Origin: Caballeronia terrestris
Lineage (GTDB): Bacteria; Pseudomonadota; Gammaproteobacteria; Burkholderiales; Burkholderiaceae
Direction: 5' to 3'
Length of the DNA: 60,050 bases
Assembly (NCBI RefSeq): GCF_001544515.1
Contig: NZ_FCOL02000032.1
Location: 1-60,050 of the forward strand
Shown here: positions 34,688-42,872 of the stretch, in pieces
Layout: the number at the start of each line of letters is the position of its first letter
Numbering within the stretch: position 1 is the first letter of the stretch
Notes under the pieces: model-generated
What the model was told of the DNA's origin: nothing
Databases searched by the model: none
Seen by the model: only the letters and a program-made list of their open reading frames with translations
Translations under genes and position numbers: made by a program

Positions 34688-35335
34688 ATGATGCAGAAGC
34701 ACACGGCGGCATTGAGTCAAGCAAGACTCGGCGTGGTAGCGGCGCTTGCGGCGTTATCGCTGCTCGCGGGCTGCAACTCGCCGATGCCGCCGGGAGGCTC
34801 ACCTTCGGCCGCAGCCGAAAAAGCCGACGACGTGATCGGCGCGAACAAGGCGATCGCCGCGCTCGCGCTGCCGCCCGTCAAGCCGCTCGCGCCGAACCCG
34901 GAATACGCGCGCTTTCCGCGCTATGTGGGCACGCTCGGCGGCCGTCAGGTCGAGATGAAGCTCGGCGCAAAAACTGACGAGGCGACGGGCATTCACGGCG
35001 AGTACAAGTTCGTGGGCAGCCCGTCGGTGATCCTGGTCGCGGGCGATCGCGACGGCGACGCGCTCGAAATCGAGGAATCGAACGACGGCACGCACATCAC
35101 CGGCAACTGGATCGGCAAGTTCGCGGCGGATGGCAGCGTCTCGGGCGAACGCATGAACGCCGACGATTCCGACCCGCAGCCTTTCAACCTGCGTCCGGCC
35201 GTGGCGGGCGTGACCGTTCCGGCCAACCGCGAGCCGAAAGCCGCTGCGCCCTCGTTGGAACCTGCGCCGCCCGCTGTGCAAGCGCTGCCGCGCAATGCCG
35301 TCGGCGGCACGAGCAACGTGATCATCGGTGAATAG
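34688..35335 (+). CDS. Putative lipoprotein
   Basis: 215 residues with a clear lipoprotein signal peptide: a basic start, hydrophobic VVAALAALSLLAGC and lipobox LLAGC, then a Pro/Ser/Ala linker. The mature part contains PRYVGTLGGRQVEMKLGAKTD and GDALEIEESNDGTHITGNW, a beta-rich domain found in Burkholderia hypothetical lipoproteins. Two tandem ATGs (34688, 34691) follow AAGG. It starts 15 bases behind bktB and ends before a strong terminator. Role unknown, probably cell-envelope. Confidence 0.75.
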   Translation: MMQKHTAALSQARLGVVAALAALSLLAGCNSPMPPGGSPSAAAEKADDVIGANKAIAALALPPVKPLAPNPEYARFPRYVGTLGGRQVEMKLGAKTDEATGIHGEYKFVGSPSVILVAGDRDGDALEIEESNDGTHITGNWIGKFAADGSVSGERMNADDSDPQPFNLRPAVAGVTVPANREPKAAAPSLEPAPPAVQALPRNAVGGTSNVIIGE

Positions 35336-35375
35336 CCGGCGCGCTGTGCACCGTTGCATCGAATGAAACGTGACA

Positions 35376-35406
35376 CGCCATCGAACTTCGTTCGATGGCG
35401 TTTTTT
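35376..35406 (+). terminator. Strong intrinsic terminator after the lipoprotein gene
   Basis: CGCCATCGAA (35376-35385), loop CTTCG, TTCGATGGCG (35391-35400) and six T. A perfect 10-bp stem plus U6 is unambiguous. metC therefore needs its own promoter within the 30-odd bases before 35434 or upstream of the hairpin. Confidence 0.95.
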
Positions 35407-35433
35407 CTCCCAGTAATCAGAATCCATCACGCC

Positions 35434-36633
35434 ATGACCGACTCCAGCAACAAGGCACCCGAGCGCGGACAGCAGACCCGCATCGTTCATCCCGAAGACA
35501 ATCTCACGCCCGGCTTCGAGGCGTTTCCGGTGCCCGTCACGCGCGCATCGACGATCGTGTTTCCGAACCTCGCCGCGATGCGCCAGCTCGTCTGGAGCGA
35601 CGACTCGCAGTGGCGCTACGGCCTGCACGGCACGCCCACGACGATCACGCTCGCGCAGCGCATAGCCGCGATCGAGGGTGGCGAACAGGCGCTGTTGCAG
35701 CCGTCGGGGTTGTCGGCGATATCGAATGTGTACTTCGGTTTCGTGAAATCGGGCGACCACGTCCTCGTACCGGACAACGCGTATTCGCCGAATCGCGAGC
35801 ATGCGGACTGGCTCGCCGCCGACTACGGCATTGAAGTGACCTACTACGATCCGATGATCGGCGCGGGTATCGCAGACCTGATCAAGGGCAACACGAAGCT
35901 GATCTGGGTCGAGGCGCCCGGCTCGGTGACGATGGAAGTGCAGGACGTGCCCGCGATCGCGGCGGTGGCCCGCGCGCGCGGCATTGTCACGGCAATGGAC
36001 AACACGTATTCGGCGGGGCTCGCGTTCAAGCCGTTCGAGCACGGCGTCGATATCTCGGTGCAGGCGCTCTCGAAATACCAGTCGGGCGGCAGCGACATCC
36101 TGATGGGCGCGACGATCACCGTCGAGCGCGAAATGCACATGAAGCTGAAGCGTGCGCGGATGCGTTTGGGGATCGGGGTTTCATCGGACGATTGTTCGCT
36201 CGTCTTGCGCAGCCTGCCGTCGATGACGCTGCGCTACGCCGCGCACGACCGTACCGCGCTGGCGCTGGCGCAGTGGCTGAAGGCGCGACCGGAAGTCGCG
36301 GCGGTGCTGCATCCGGCCATCGAAGACTGTCCGGGGCACGAGTTTTACAAGCGCGATTTCAAGGGCGGCGCGGGCGGGCTCTTCTCGTTCGTGTTCGACA
36401 AGCGCTACAGCGCGCAACAGGTCGATGCGTTCGTGGAAGCGCTGGAGTTGTTCGACATCGGCTGGAGCTGGGGCGGCTCGCACAGCCTCGCGATGCCTTA
36501 CAGGATTGGCGCGATGCGCACCGCGGTGAAGTGGCCGCACGAGGGCGTGCTCGTGCGGTTCTTCGTCGGGCTGGAGGATGAGGCCGATTTGCGCGGAGAT
36601 ATCGAACGGGCGATGAGGAAGGCGTTCGCCTGA
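35434..36633 (+). CDS. metC: Cystathionine beta-lyase
   Basis: 399 residues of the Cys/Met metabolism PLP family. The start at 35434 gives MTDSSNKAPERGQQTRIVHP; a longer frame starts inside the terminator and was rejected. SQWRYGLHGTPTTITLAQRI, LVPDNAYSPNR, AMDNTYSAG and the PLP lysine in QALSKYQSGGSDILMG are diagnostic for MetC rather than MetB or MGL. It converts cystathionine to homocysteine, pyruvate and ammonia. It is convergent with serB, 24 bases apart. Confidence 0.93.
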   Translation: MTDSSNKAPERGQQTRIVHPEDNLTPGFEAFPVPVTRASTIVFPNLAAMRQLVWSDDSQWRYGLHGTPTTITLAQRIAAIEGGEQALLQPSGLSAISNVYFGFVKSGDHVLVPDNAYSPNREHADWLAADYGIEVTYYDPMIGAGIADLIKGNTKLIWVEAPGSVTMEVQDVPAIAAVARARGIVTAMDNTYSAGLAFKPFEHGVDISVQALSKYQSGGSDILMGATITVEREMHMKLKRARMRLGIGVSSDDCSLVLRSLPSMTLRYAAHDRTALALAQWLKARPEVAAVLHPAIEDCPGHEFYKRDFKGGAGGLFSFVFDKRYSAQQVDAFVEALELFDIGWSWGGSHSLAMPYRIGAMRTAVKWPHEGVLVRFFVGLEDEADLRGDIERAMRKAFA

Positions 36634-36657
36634 ATCGCGTTCAATATGAGGGAGGCG

Positions 36658-37497
36658 TCAGAACAAGCGCAACAGGCCGTCGAGCCCGACGAAGTTGAAG
36701 GCTACACTTGCCGCCTCCCGCACCACGGGCTTCGCCCGAAACGCCACCGACAGCCCCGCCTCTGCCATCATCTTCAGGTCGTTGGAACCGTCGCCCATTG
36801 CGATTGCGCGCTGCGGATCGATGCCGATCGTCGCGCACGTTTCGCGCAGCGTCCGCGCCTTGACCTCGGCGTTCACGATTTCGCCGATCACCTTCCCGGT
36901 CAGTTTCCCGTCGACGATTTCGAGCGTGTTCGCGCGCGTGAAATCGAGGCCGAGGCGCGCTTTCAGCTTCCCGGTGAAAAAGGTGAAGCCGCCCGAGACG
37001 AGCAGCGTCTTCAACCCGGCCGCGCGCGCGCCCGCGAGCATCGTTTCCGCCCCCGGCGACAGTTGTAGCCGTTCCTCATAAACCCGCTCCAAAGCGCTCG
37101 CATCGAGGCCTCTCAAAAGCGCGACGCGGCGCGTCAAACTCTCGTTGAAGTCCTTGATTTCGCCGCGCATCGACGCTTCCGTGATCGCCGCGACTTCTGC
37201 CTTCAGTCCGCAAAAATCCGCAATTTCGTCGATGCATTCGATCGTGATCAGCGTCGAATCCATGTCCATCGCGACGAGGCCGAAATCCGCGAGACGCGCA
37301 CCTGGCCCGACGAACGCGTAGTCGAGCGCGTGCGTGCCGCAGTACGCGTCGATGTCGGGGCGCTGCAGCGGATCGGCACCGATGAAGCGCACGAGCGTGT
37401 CGTCGGCGCGCGCGGTTTGCGTCGAGCGGGCGAGGGCGGCGAGCGGCTTGAGATGCGCGTCGGCAATCGGGGAGGGGCTTTGGACGACAAGGTTCAT
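36658..37497 (-). CDS. serB: Phosphoserine phosphatase
   Basis: 279 residues from ATG 37497; an upstream in-frame ATG at 37533 is possible. HAD superfamily: motif I DMDSTLITIE, with nucleophile and acid/base Asp; motif II LLVSGGFTFF; motif III Lys near GKLKARLG; motif IV MGDGSNDLKMM. The N-terminal 85 residues are the SerB ACT-like domain region. It releases serine from L-3-phosphoserine in the last step of serine synthesis. Confidence 0.96.
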   Translation of the reverse strand: MNLVVQSPSPIADAHLKPLAALARSTQTARADDTLVRFIGADPLQRPDIDAYCGTHALDYAFVGPGARLADFGLVAMDMDSTLITIECIDEIADFCGLKAEVAAITEASMRGEIKDFNESLTRRVALLRGLDASALERVYEERLQLSPGAETMLAGARAAGLKTLLVSGGFTFFTGKLKARLGLDFTRANTLEIVDGKLTGKVIGEIVNAEVKARTLRETCATIGIDPQRAIAMGDGSNDLKMMAEAGLSVAFRAKPVVREAASVAFNFVGLDGLLRLF

Positions 37498-37614
37498 GGA
37501 GAGCGGCGTAAAAAAGCGTGGAGGCGAAACCATCCATTGTAATGGTGCGGACCGATGGCGGACCCGCGCGCACGGCCGCTATGATGCGCAAAAACGATCG
37601 AACCGGAGACATCG

Positions 37615-38844
37615 ATGAATTCCGCCGCACCCGCTGTCGAACTCGCTAAGGCATTCGATCTACGCCGCCTCGACGCCTCGTTCTACGCCGATCCGTATCC
37701 GGTCTACGACGCGCTGCGCACGCACGAGCCGGTGAAGCGCATGCCGGACGGGTCGCTCTTCCTCACGCGCTATCGCGACATCCAGGCCGTGTATCGCGAC
37801 GCAAAAGCGTTCAGTTCCGACAAGACCGTCGAGTTCGGCCCGAAGTACGGTCCATCGACGCCGCTCTACGCGCATCACACGACGAGCCTCGTCTTCAACG
37901 ACGCCCCGCGCCACACGCGCGTGCGCAAGCTGATCGCGGGCGCATTGACGGCGCGCGCGATTGCGGCGATGGAACCGGGCCTGATCGCGCTCGTCGATGG
38001 CCTGCTCGATCGCGCACAAGAACGCGGCCAGTTCGACCTGATCGACGGTTTCGCGTCGGCGATTCCGGTCGAGGTGATCGGCAACCTGCTCGACGTGCCG
38101 CACAACGAGCGCGAACCGCTGCGCGACTGGTCGCTCGCGATCCTCGGCGCTTTGGAGCCGTCGCTGACGCCGGAGCAGGAAGCGCGCGGCAACCGGGCGG
38201 TGAGCGAGTTCATCGAGTACTTGAAGGGATTGGTCGAAAAGCGCCGCGCGCGTCCCGGCGATCCGCAGCACGACGTGCTCACGCGCCTGATCCAGGGCGA
38301 GGCTGACGGCGAGCGCCTCGACGAGGCCGAACTGCTGCACAACTGCATCTTCATCCTGAACGCCGGGCACGAGACGACGACGAACCTGATCGGCAACGGT
38401 CTCGTGCTGCTCGCGGCTTGGCCCGGCGAACGCGAGCGGCTGCGGCGCGAACCGGCGCTGCTGGACAGCGCGATTGAAGAGTGCCTGCGCTTCGAGAGTT
38501 CGAATCAGCTCGGCAACCGGATCGCGGTGGCAGATACGGCGATTGGTGACATGCCTGTCGCGCGCGGAACGCCGGTGACGCTGTGCATCGGCGCGGCCAA
38601 TCGCGATCCTGCGCAGTTTCCCGAGCCAGATCGTTTCGATATCGGCCGCGAGCCGAACCGGCATCTCGCGTTCGGCTTCGGAATTCACCAGTGCGCGGGG
38701 TTGTCGCTCGCGCGGCTGGAGGCGCGTATCGCGATCGGGAGATTTGTCGCGCGCTTTCCGGAATATCGCGTGGCCGGCGAGCCGAAGCGCGCGGCGCGGG
38801 CGCGCTTTCGCGGATTCGTCAGCGTTCCTGTTGCGCTCGTTTGA
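37615..38844 (+). CDS. Cytochrome P450
   Basis: 409 residues of the bacterial CYP family. The I-helix O2-binding motif is AGHETTTNL; ExxR is in AIEECLRFES (Glu, Arg); and the heme-ligand loop is HLAFGFGIHQCAGLSLAR with C360. It is soluble with no membrane anchor, and would need a ferredoxin and a reductase, neither adjacent. The nearest 2Fe-2S ferredoxin in the window is at 14510. Substrate unknown. It stands alone between divergent serB and convergent lysR. Confidence 0.95.
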   Translation: MNSAAPAVELAKAFDLRRLDASFYADPYPVYDALRTHEPVKRMPDGSLFLTRYRDIQAVYRDAKAFSSDKTVEFGPKYGPSTPLYAHHTTSLVFNDAPRHTRVRKLIAGALTARAIAAMEPGLIALVDGLLDRAQERGQFDLIDGFASAIPVEVIGNLLDVPHNEREPLRDWSLAILGALEPSLTPEQEARGNRAVSEFIEYLKGLVEKRRARPGDPQHDVLTRLIQGEADGERLDEAELLHNCIFILNAGHETTTNLIGNGLVLLAAWPGERERLRREPALLDSAIEECLRFESSNQLGNRIAVADTAIGDMPVARGTPVTLCIGAANRDPAQFPEPDRFDIGREPNRHLAFGFGIHQCAGLSLARLEARIAIGRFVARFPEYRVAGEPKRAARARFRGFVSVPVALV

Positions 38845-38850
38845 CCCGAT

Positions 38851-39792
38851 TCAACGCATCACGCGCGCCGGATCGACATCCCAATAAGGCGGCTCGCCGA
38901 AGCGCTCGGTCAGGAAGTCGATGAACGCGAGCGTCTTCGGCGGCACGAAAGCGCGGCTCGGATACACCGCCCAGATCGCGACGGTTTCCGCGAGTGGATA
39001 GTCGTCGAGCACGGTCACGAGTTCGCCGCTCGCGATCAGCGGCGCGACGCTCCACGTCGACTTGAGGCCGATGCCGAAGCCCGCTGCGAGCGCATCGCGG
39101 ATCACCTCGCCGTTGTCCGTCACGAGCCGCCCCGCGACGCGCACGTCGATCGTGCCCGCCGGCGTGACGAAGGCCCAGTTGCGCTGGTCGGCGAGGATGA
39201 CGCATTCGTGCTGCGCGAGATCGGCCGGATGGCGCGGCGTGCCGTGCGCCGCCAGATACGCCGGCGACGCGCACAGCACGCGCCGGTTGGTCGCGAGCTT
39301 GCGGGCGACGAGCGTCGAATCCTTCAGCGCGCCAATGCGGATCGCGAGGTCGATGCCCTCATCGACGAGATCGACGAGCTGGTCCGTCAGCCGCAATTCG
39401 AGCGACACGCCCGGAAACTGCCGCAGGAACGCGGGAATCAGCGGCGAAACGTGCTGCCGGCCGAGCGACGACGGCATCGTTACGCGCAGCCGTCCGTGCG
39501 GCTCGGCGAGCGCGCGGCCGACCGATGCGCGGGCGGCATCGGCGGCATCGAGCAGTTGTTGCGCGTGCGCAGCGAAGATTTCGCCCTCCTGCGTCATGCT
39601 CACGCGGCGCGTCGTGCGATGCAAAAGGCGCGCGCCGAGCGTGCGTTCGAGGCCCGCCAGCCGCGCGCTCGCCGCCGCCGCCGACAACCCGAACTCCCGC
39701 CCCGCCAACGATACGTTCGCCAGCGCAGCCGCGCGCACGAACAGCGCGACGTCCAGCAGATCGAGGCGGGAAGTATCGTCCGGGACTGTCAT
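38851..39792 (-). CDS. LysR-family transcriptional regulator
   Basis: 313 residues. Winged HTH at about residues 10-70 (LDVALFVRAAALANVSLAGREFGLSAAAASARL, read in parts), followed by a two-lobed effector-binding domain. The close relationship to the DhcR/YhjC-type subfamily (RLTDQLVDLVDEGIDLAIRIG) is typical of regulators of a divergently transcribed oxidoreductase. That fits the next gene on the plus strand, with an operator-like dyad in between. Its 3' end is 6 bases from the P450 stop. Confidence 0.93.
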   Translation of the reverse strand: MTVPDDTSRLDLLDVALFVRAAALANVSLAGREFGLSAAAASARLAGLERTLGARLLHRTTRRVSMTQEGEIFAAHAQQLLDAADAARASVGRALAEPHGRLRVTMPSSLGRQHVSPLIPAFLRQFPGVSLELRLTDQLVDLVDEGIDLAIRIGALKDSTLVARKLATNRRVLCASPAYLAAHGTPRHPADLAQHECVILADQRNWAFVTPAGTIDVRVAGRLVTDNGEVIRDALAAGFGIGLKSTWSVAPLIASGELVTVLDDYPLAETVAIWAVYPSRAFVPPKTLAFIDFLTERFGEPPYWDVDPARVMR

Positions 39793-39808
39793 TCTCTTTT
39801 TTTTCAGA

Positions 39809-39830
39809 ATAATGTTTCAGTCATTATGAC
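39809..39830. promoter_or_regulatory. Candidate LysR-regulator operator (overlapping dyads)
   Basis: Within the 98-base divergent region, ATAATG-N7-CATTAT (39809-39827) forms a perfect 6-bp dyad overlapping GTCAT-T-ATGAC (39820-39830). LysR proteins typically bind T-N11-A dyads in the shared promoter; the first dyad fits that size. Assignment is inference from position. Confidence 0.5.
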
Positions 39831-39890
39831 GGTTTTAAAAGAGGAAGGATCGGCTTACGATCGACTTCAGAACATCCCCTGGAGCCCGAA

Positions 39891-40907
39891 ATGAAAGCCA
39901 TCGCCCTGACGCGCTATCTCCCGATCTCGAACCCCGAATCGCTGATCGACATCGAACTCGACGAACCCATGCCCACCGGCCGCGACCTGCTCGTGAAAAT
40001 CGAGGCGATCGCCGTGAACCCGGTCGATACAAAGGTCCGCGCGCCGAAGGACACCGTTGAAAAGGCGCCGCGCGTGCTCGGGTGGGACGCGGCGGGCGTC
40101 GTCGAAGCGGTCGGCCCGGACGCGACGCTGTTCAAGCCGGGCGACGCCGTCTACTACGCGGGCAGCATCACGCGGCAGGGCGCGAACAGCGAGTTCCATC
40201 TCGTCGACGAGCGGATCGTCGGCGCGAAGCCGAAATCGCTCGATTTCACATGCGCGGCGGCGCTTCCGCTCACGACCATCACCGCGTGGGAAGCGCTGTT
40301 CGAGCGCCTCGGCGTCTCGCCGGAAGGCGCGGACGAGGGCAAGTCAGTGCTGATCGTCGGCGGCGCGGGCGGGGTCGGGTCGATCGGCATCCAGCTCGCG
40401 AAGAAGGTCGCGAAGCTGAAGGTGATCGCCACCGCGTCGCGCCCGGAATCGGCGAAATGGGCGACGGAGCTGGGCGCGGACCATATCGTCAACCATTTCG
40501 ACGACATCCCGCAGCAACTGAAAGCGATCGGCCAGGAGCAAGTCGACTACGTGCTGATCTTCAACGACTCCGACAGGCATTTCCCGGCCGCCGCCGCTGT
40601 CATCAAGCCGCAGGGCCACATTTGTTCGATCGTGGAAAACAGCGAACCGCTCGACATCGGGCTCTTGAAGGCGAAGAGCGCTGCGTTCCATTGGGAATTC
40701 ATGTTCACGCGCTCGATGTTCGGCACGCCGGACATGATCGAGCAGCACAAGCTGCTCTCGGAAGTGGCGCGGCTGATCGACGCAGGCACGCTCAAGACGA
40801 CGCTCGGCCGCGACCTCGGGCGCATCGATGCGGCGAACCTGCGCGAGGCGCATCGCCTCTTGGAAGAAGGGCGCGCGATCGGCAAGCTGGTTTTGACGGG
40901 TTTTTGA
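39891..40907 (+). CDS. Zinc-type alcohol dehydrogenase-like / quinone oxidoreductase family protein
   Basis: 338 residues of the MDR superfamily. N-terminal GroES-like domain (MPTGRDLLVKIEAIAVNPVD, KVRAPKDTVEKAPRVLGWD) and Rossmann motif GGAGGVGSIGIQLAK around residue 158. The structural and catalytic zinc cysteines of true ADHs are absent, so this is a zinc-independent NADPH:quinone reductase-type enzyme. It is divergent from the LysR gene and probably its target, typically induced by quinones or electrophiles (family knowledge). Confidence 0.9.
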   Translation: MKAIALTRYLPISNPESLIDIELDEPMPTGRDLLVKIEAIAVNPVDTKVRAPKDTVEKAPRVLGWDAAGVVEAVGPDATLFKPGDAVYYAGSITRQGANSEFHLVDERIVGAKPKSLDFTCAAALPLTTITAWEALFERLGVSPEGADEGKSVLIVGGAGGVGSIGIQLAKKVAKLKVIATASRPESAKWATELGADHIVNHFDDIPQQLKAIGQEQVDYVLIFNDSDRHFPAAAAVIKPQGHICSIVENSEPLDIGLLKAKSAAFHWEFMFTRSMFGTPDMIEQHKLLSEVARLIDAGTLKTTLGRDLGRIDAANLREAHRLLEEGRAIGKLVLTGF

Positions 40908-41063
40908 CCGGCATCAGCGCTTTTCATATGCCTGACGGCCGACGCGGGTTATCCCTAGGGCCGCCGGGCGTGCGCCGCGCTAGACTGGTTCGGCTCACCA
41001 ATACGGGCAGCGCGATTTTGCGCCGGCCCGTCTTGCGTGACGACCCACTTCGGAGGTGCCGGC

Positions 41064-41627
41064 ATGAATCGTCGTCTGAACGTTTGTCGCTCTCGAGCCG
41101 GTTTCACGGCGCTCGCGCTGTACGGCGCTTTTCTTTCCACATCGGCGTTTGCCACGCCCGGCATCAAGGTCCAGGAAGAAGCCGCCAACGACGGACCGAT
41201 CAAATACACCGTGAAGATGGCGTCGAAAACCTTCGGCAACGAACAGGAAACGCGCACGATCCGCTCGGGCCAGACGGACGACTTCACTTGGCAGAGCGCG
41301 GCGCCCGGTGGCGCGCAGCCGGTTCCCGACGATTGTCCGAACGTCGCGAGTCTCGCGCGCAACGCGGAAGGCGCGGCGGTGCGGCAGGTGCAGATCCGCT
41401 TCGCGTCGGTGGTCGCTGATAACGGTTCGGCGAACGTTCAACTCAGCTTCCAGGCGCGCGCGCCGAAGGGCACGAGCAAGGTCACGGTGGGTGGCAAGGC
41501 GCTGCAATGTCCGGTCGAGACACGTCTCTCGCAGATCGTGCGCTTCACGATGCCGACGACGGGCGGTTCCAAGATGGTCACGCTCAGCGACGGCACGCAA
41601 CTGACCGTTAGCGCGAGCCGCAAGTAA
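41064..41627 (+). CDS. Secreted hypothetical protein
   Basis: 187 residues from ATG 41064 (CGGAGG 8 bases upstream). The signal peptide is a basic NRRLNVCRSR segment, hydrophobic AGFTALALYGAFLSTSAFA, with cleavage likely before TPGIKVQEE. The mature protein is beta-rich with two Cys (DDCPNVASL and KALQCPVE) that could form a disulfide. I recognise no domain. It stands alone and ends at a strong terminator. Presumably periplasmic. Confidence 0.7.
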   Translation: MNRRLNVCRSRAGFTALALYGAFLSTSAFATPGIKVQEEAANDGPIKYTVKMASKTFGNEQETRTIRSGQTDDFTWQSAAPGGAQPVPDDCPNVASLARNAEGAAVRQVQIRFASVVADNGSANVQLSFQARAPKGTSKVTVGGKALQCPVETRLSQIVRFTMPTTGGSKMVTLSDGTQLTVSASRK

Positions 41628-41640
41628 CTCAGCAGATCAG

Positions 41641-41664
41641 GGCCTTCCTTCGGGGAGGCCTTTT
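41641..41664 (+). terminator. Terminator of the secreted-protein gene
   Basis: GGCCTTCC, loop TTCG, GGGAGGCC (one G-U pair), followed by TTTT, starting 13 bases after the stop. A classic UUCG-capped terminator. Confidence 0.9.
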
Positions 41665-41946
41665 ATTTGCCCTTGACATGCAACTAACGGTCGATTTTTT
41701 AGCCGTCTCCGAGCTACCTTCGAAAAGACCTGCAAAGTCCCAAGCAGGCAGTCATCGGACGAAATTGCCTGAAAAACGGCAATGATTACAGCCTGACAAC
41801 AATCCAGGCACGGTCCGACGCACCCCCAAGCCCCTCATCCTCTGGCACGTTTCCTGCGAGCTTCCGAACGCTCCTGGCCGCCTATCCACGGCGTTTTTAC
41901 GACAACCCCCAACGCGCACCGACTCAGGTTCGAGCGAGGAATCGCG
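41665..41946 (+). promoter_or_regulatory. Upstream region of ku
   Basis: About 280 bases with no gene. TTGACA at 41673-41678 is a perfect -35 element, but the best -10 at 17-base spacing is the poor TTTTTA (41696-41701), so another factor or an activator may be needed. The GCGAGGAATCGCG before 41947 holds the ku ribosome site. No operator-like repeat noted. Confidence 0.35.
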
Positions 41947-42849
41947 ATGCCGCACATGATCTGGAAAGGCGCGATCAGCTTCGGGCTGGTCCACGTGCCC
42001 GTGCAACTCTATCCGGCGACGCAGTCTGAGAAAGTCGGTTTCAATCTGCTCGACAAGCGGTCGATGGACCCCATCGGTTACAAGCAGATCAACAAGAACA
42101 CCGGCAAGGAAGTCACGCGCGACAACATCGTCCGGGGCTTCGAGTACGAGAAGGGCAAGTACGTCGTCATGACCGACGCGGAAATCCGCTCGGCCAATCC
42201 GGAATCGACCCAAACGGTCGAAATCCTCGCGTTCATCGAGGCGCCGGAAATCTCGTTTCTCTCGCTCGATACACCGTACTACCTCGCCCCTGACCGCAAG
42301 GGCGAGAAGGTCTACGCGCTCCTGCGCGACGCGCTGAAGGACACCGGCAAGATCGGCATTGCGAGCGTCGTGCTGCACAACAAGCAGCATCTCGCCGCGT
42401 TGATCCCGGTCGGTCCTGCGCTCGCGCTGAACACGTTGCGCTGGGCCGACGAAGTGCGCGACTTCGATCAATTCAAGTTCCCGCCCGAGGACACCAAGAA
42501 GGCCGGTGTCACGCCAAAGGAACTCGACATGGCGAAGCGACTGATCGACGACATGAGCGACAACTGGGACCCGGCCAAGTATCACGACACGTTCCGCGAA
42601 GACATCATGGCGCTTGTCGACCGGAAGGTGCATGAAGGCAAAACGGCCGAAGTGGCGGAAGTGGAGGATAAGGGCGAGGGCAAGTCGTCGGCGGAGATTC
42701 TCGATCTGTCCGATTTGCTCAAGCGCAGTCTTAAACAAGGCAAGCCCGCGACGAAGCGCGGCGCGGCAGCAGCGGCGGACGATGTCGAGGAAGCAAAGAC
42801 TCCCGCGCGCCCCGCCCGGAAGACTGCCACACGCCGCAAACGCGCATAG
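41947..42849 (+). CDS. ku: Non-homologous end-joining protein Ku
   Basis: 300 residues. MIWKGAISFGLVHVPVQLYPATQS is the bacterial Ku N-terminus; the ring-forming core runs to about residue 230 (LRWADEVRDFDQFKFP, RLIDDMSDNWDPAKYHD). The C-terminal extension is Lys/Arg/Ala rich (PARPARKTATRRKRA) and helps DNA binding and LigD recruitment. Ku forms a homodimeric ring on DNA ends. It is directly upstream of ligD with 23 bases between, the standard two-gene NHEJ operon. Confidence 0.97.
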   Translation: MPHMIWKGAISFGLVHVPVQLYPATQSEKVGFNLLDKRSMDPIGYKQINKNTGKEVTRDNIVRGFEYEKGKYVVMTDAEIRSANPESTQTVEILAFIEAPEISFLSLDTPYYLAPDRKGEKVYALLRDALKDTGKIGIASVVLHNKQHLAALIPVGPALALNTLRWADEVRDFDQFKFPPEDTKKAGVTPKELDMAKRLIDDMSDNWDPAKYHDTFREDIMALVDRKVHEGKTAEVAEVEDKGEGKSSAEILDLSDLLKRSLKQGKPATKRGAAAAADDVEEAKTPARPARKTATRRKRA

Positions 42850-42872
42850 CACCTGAACGAGCGCAACCGAAA

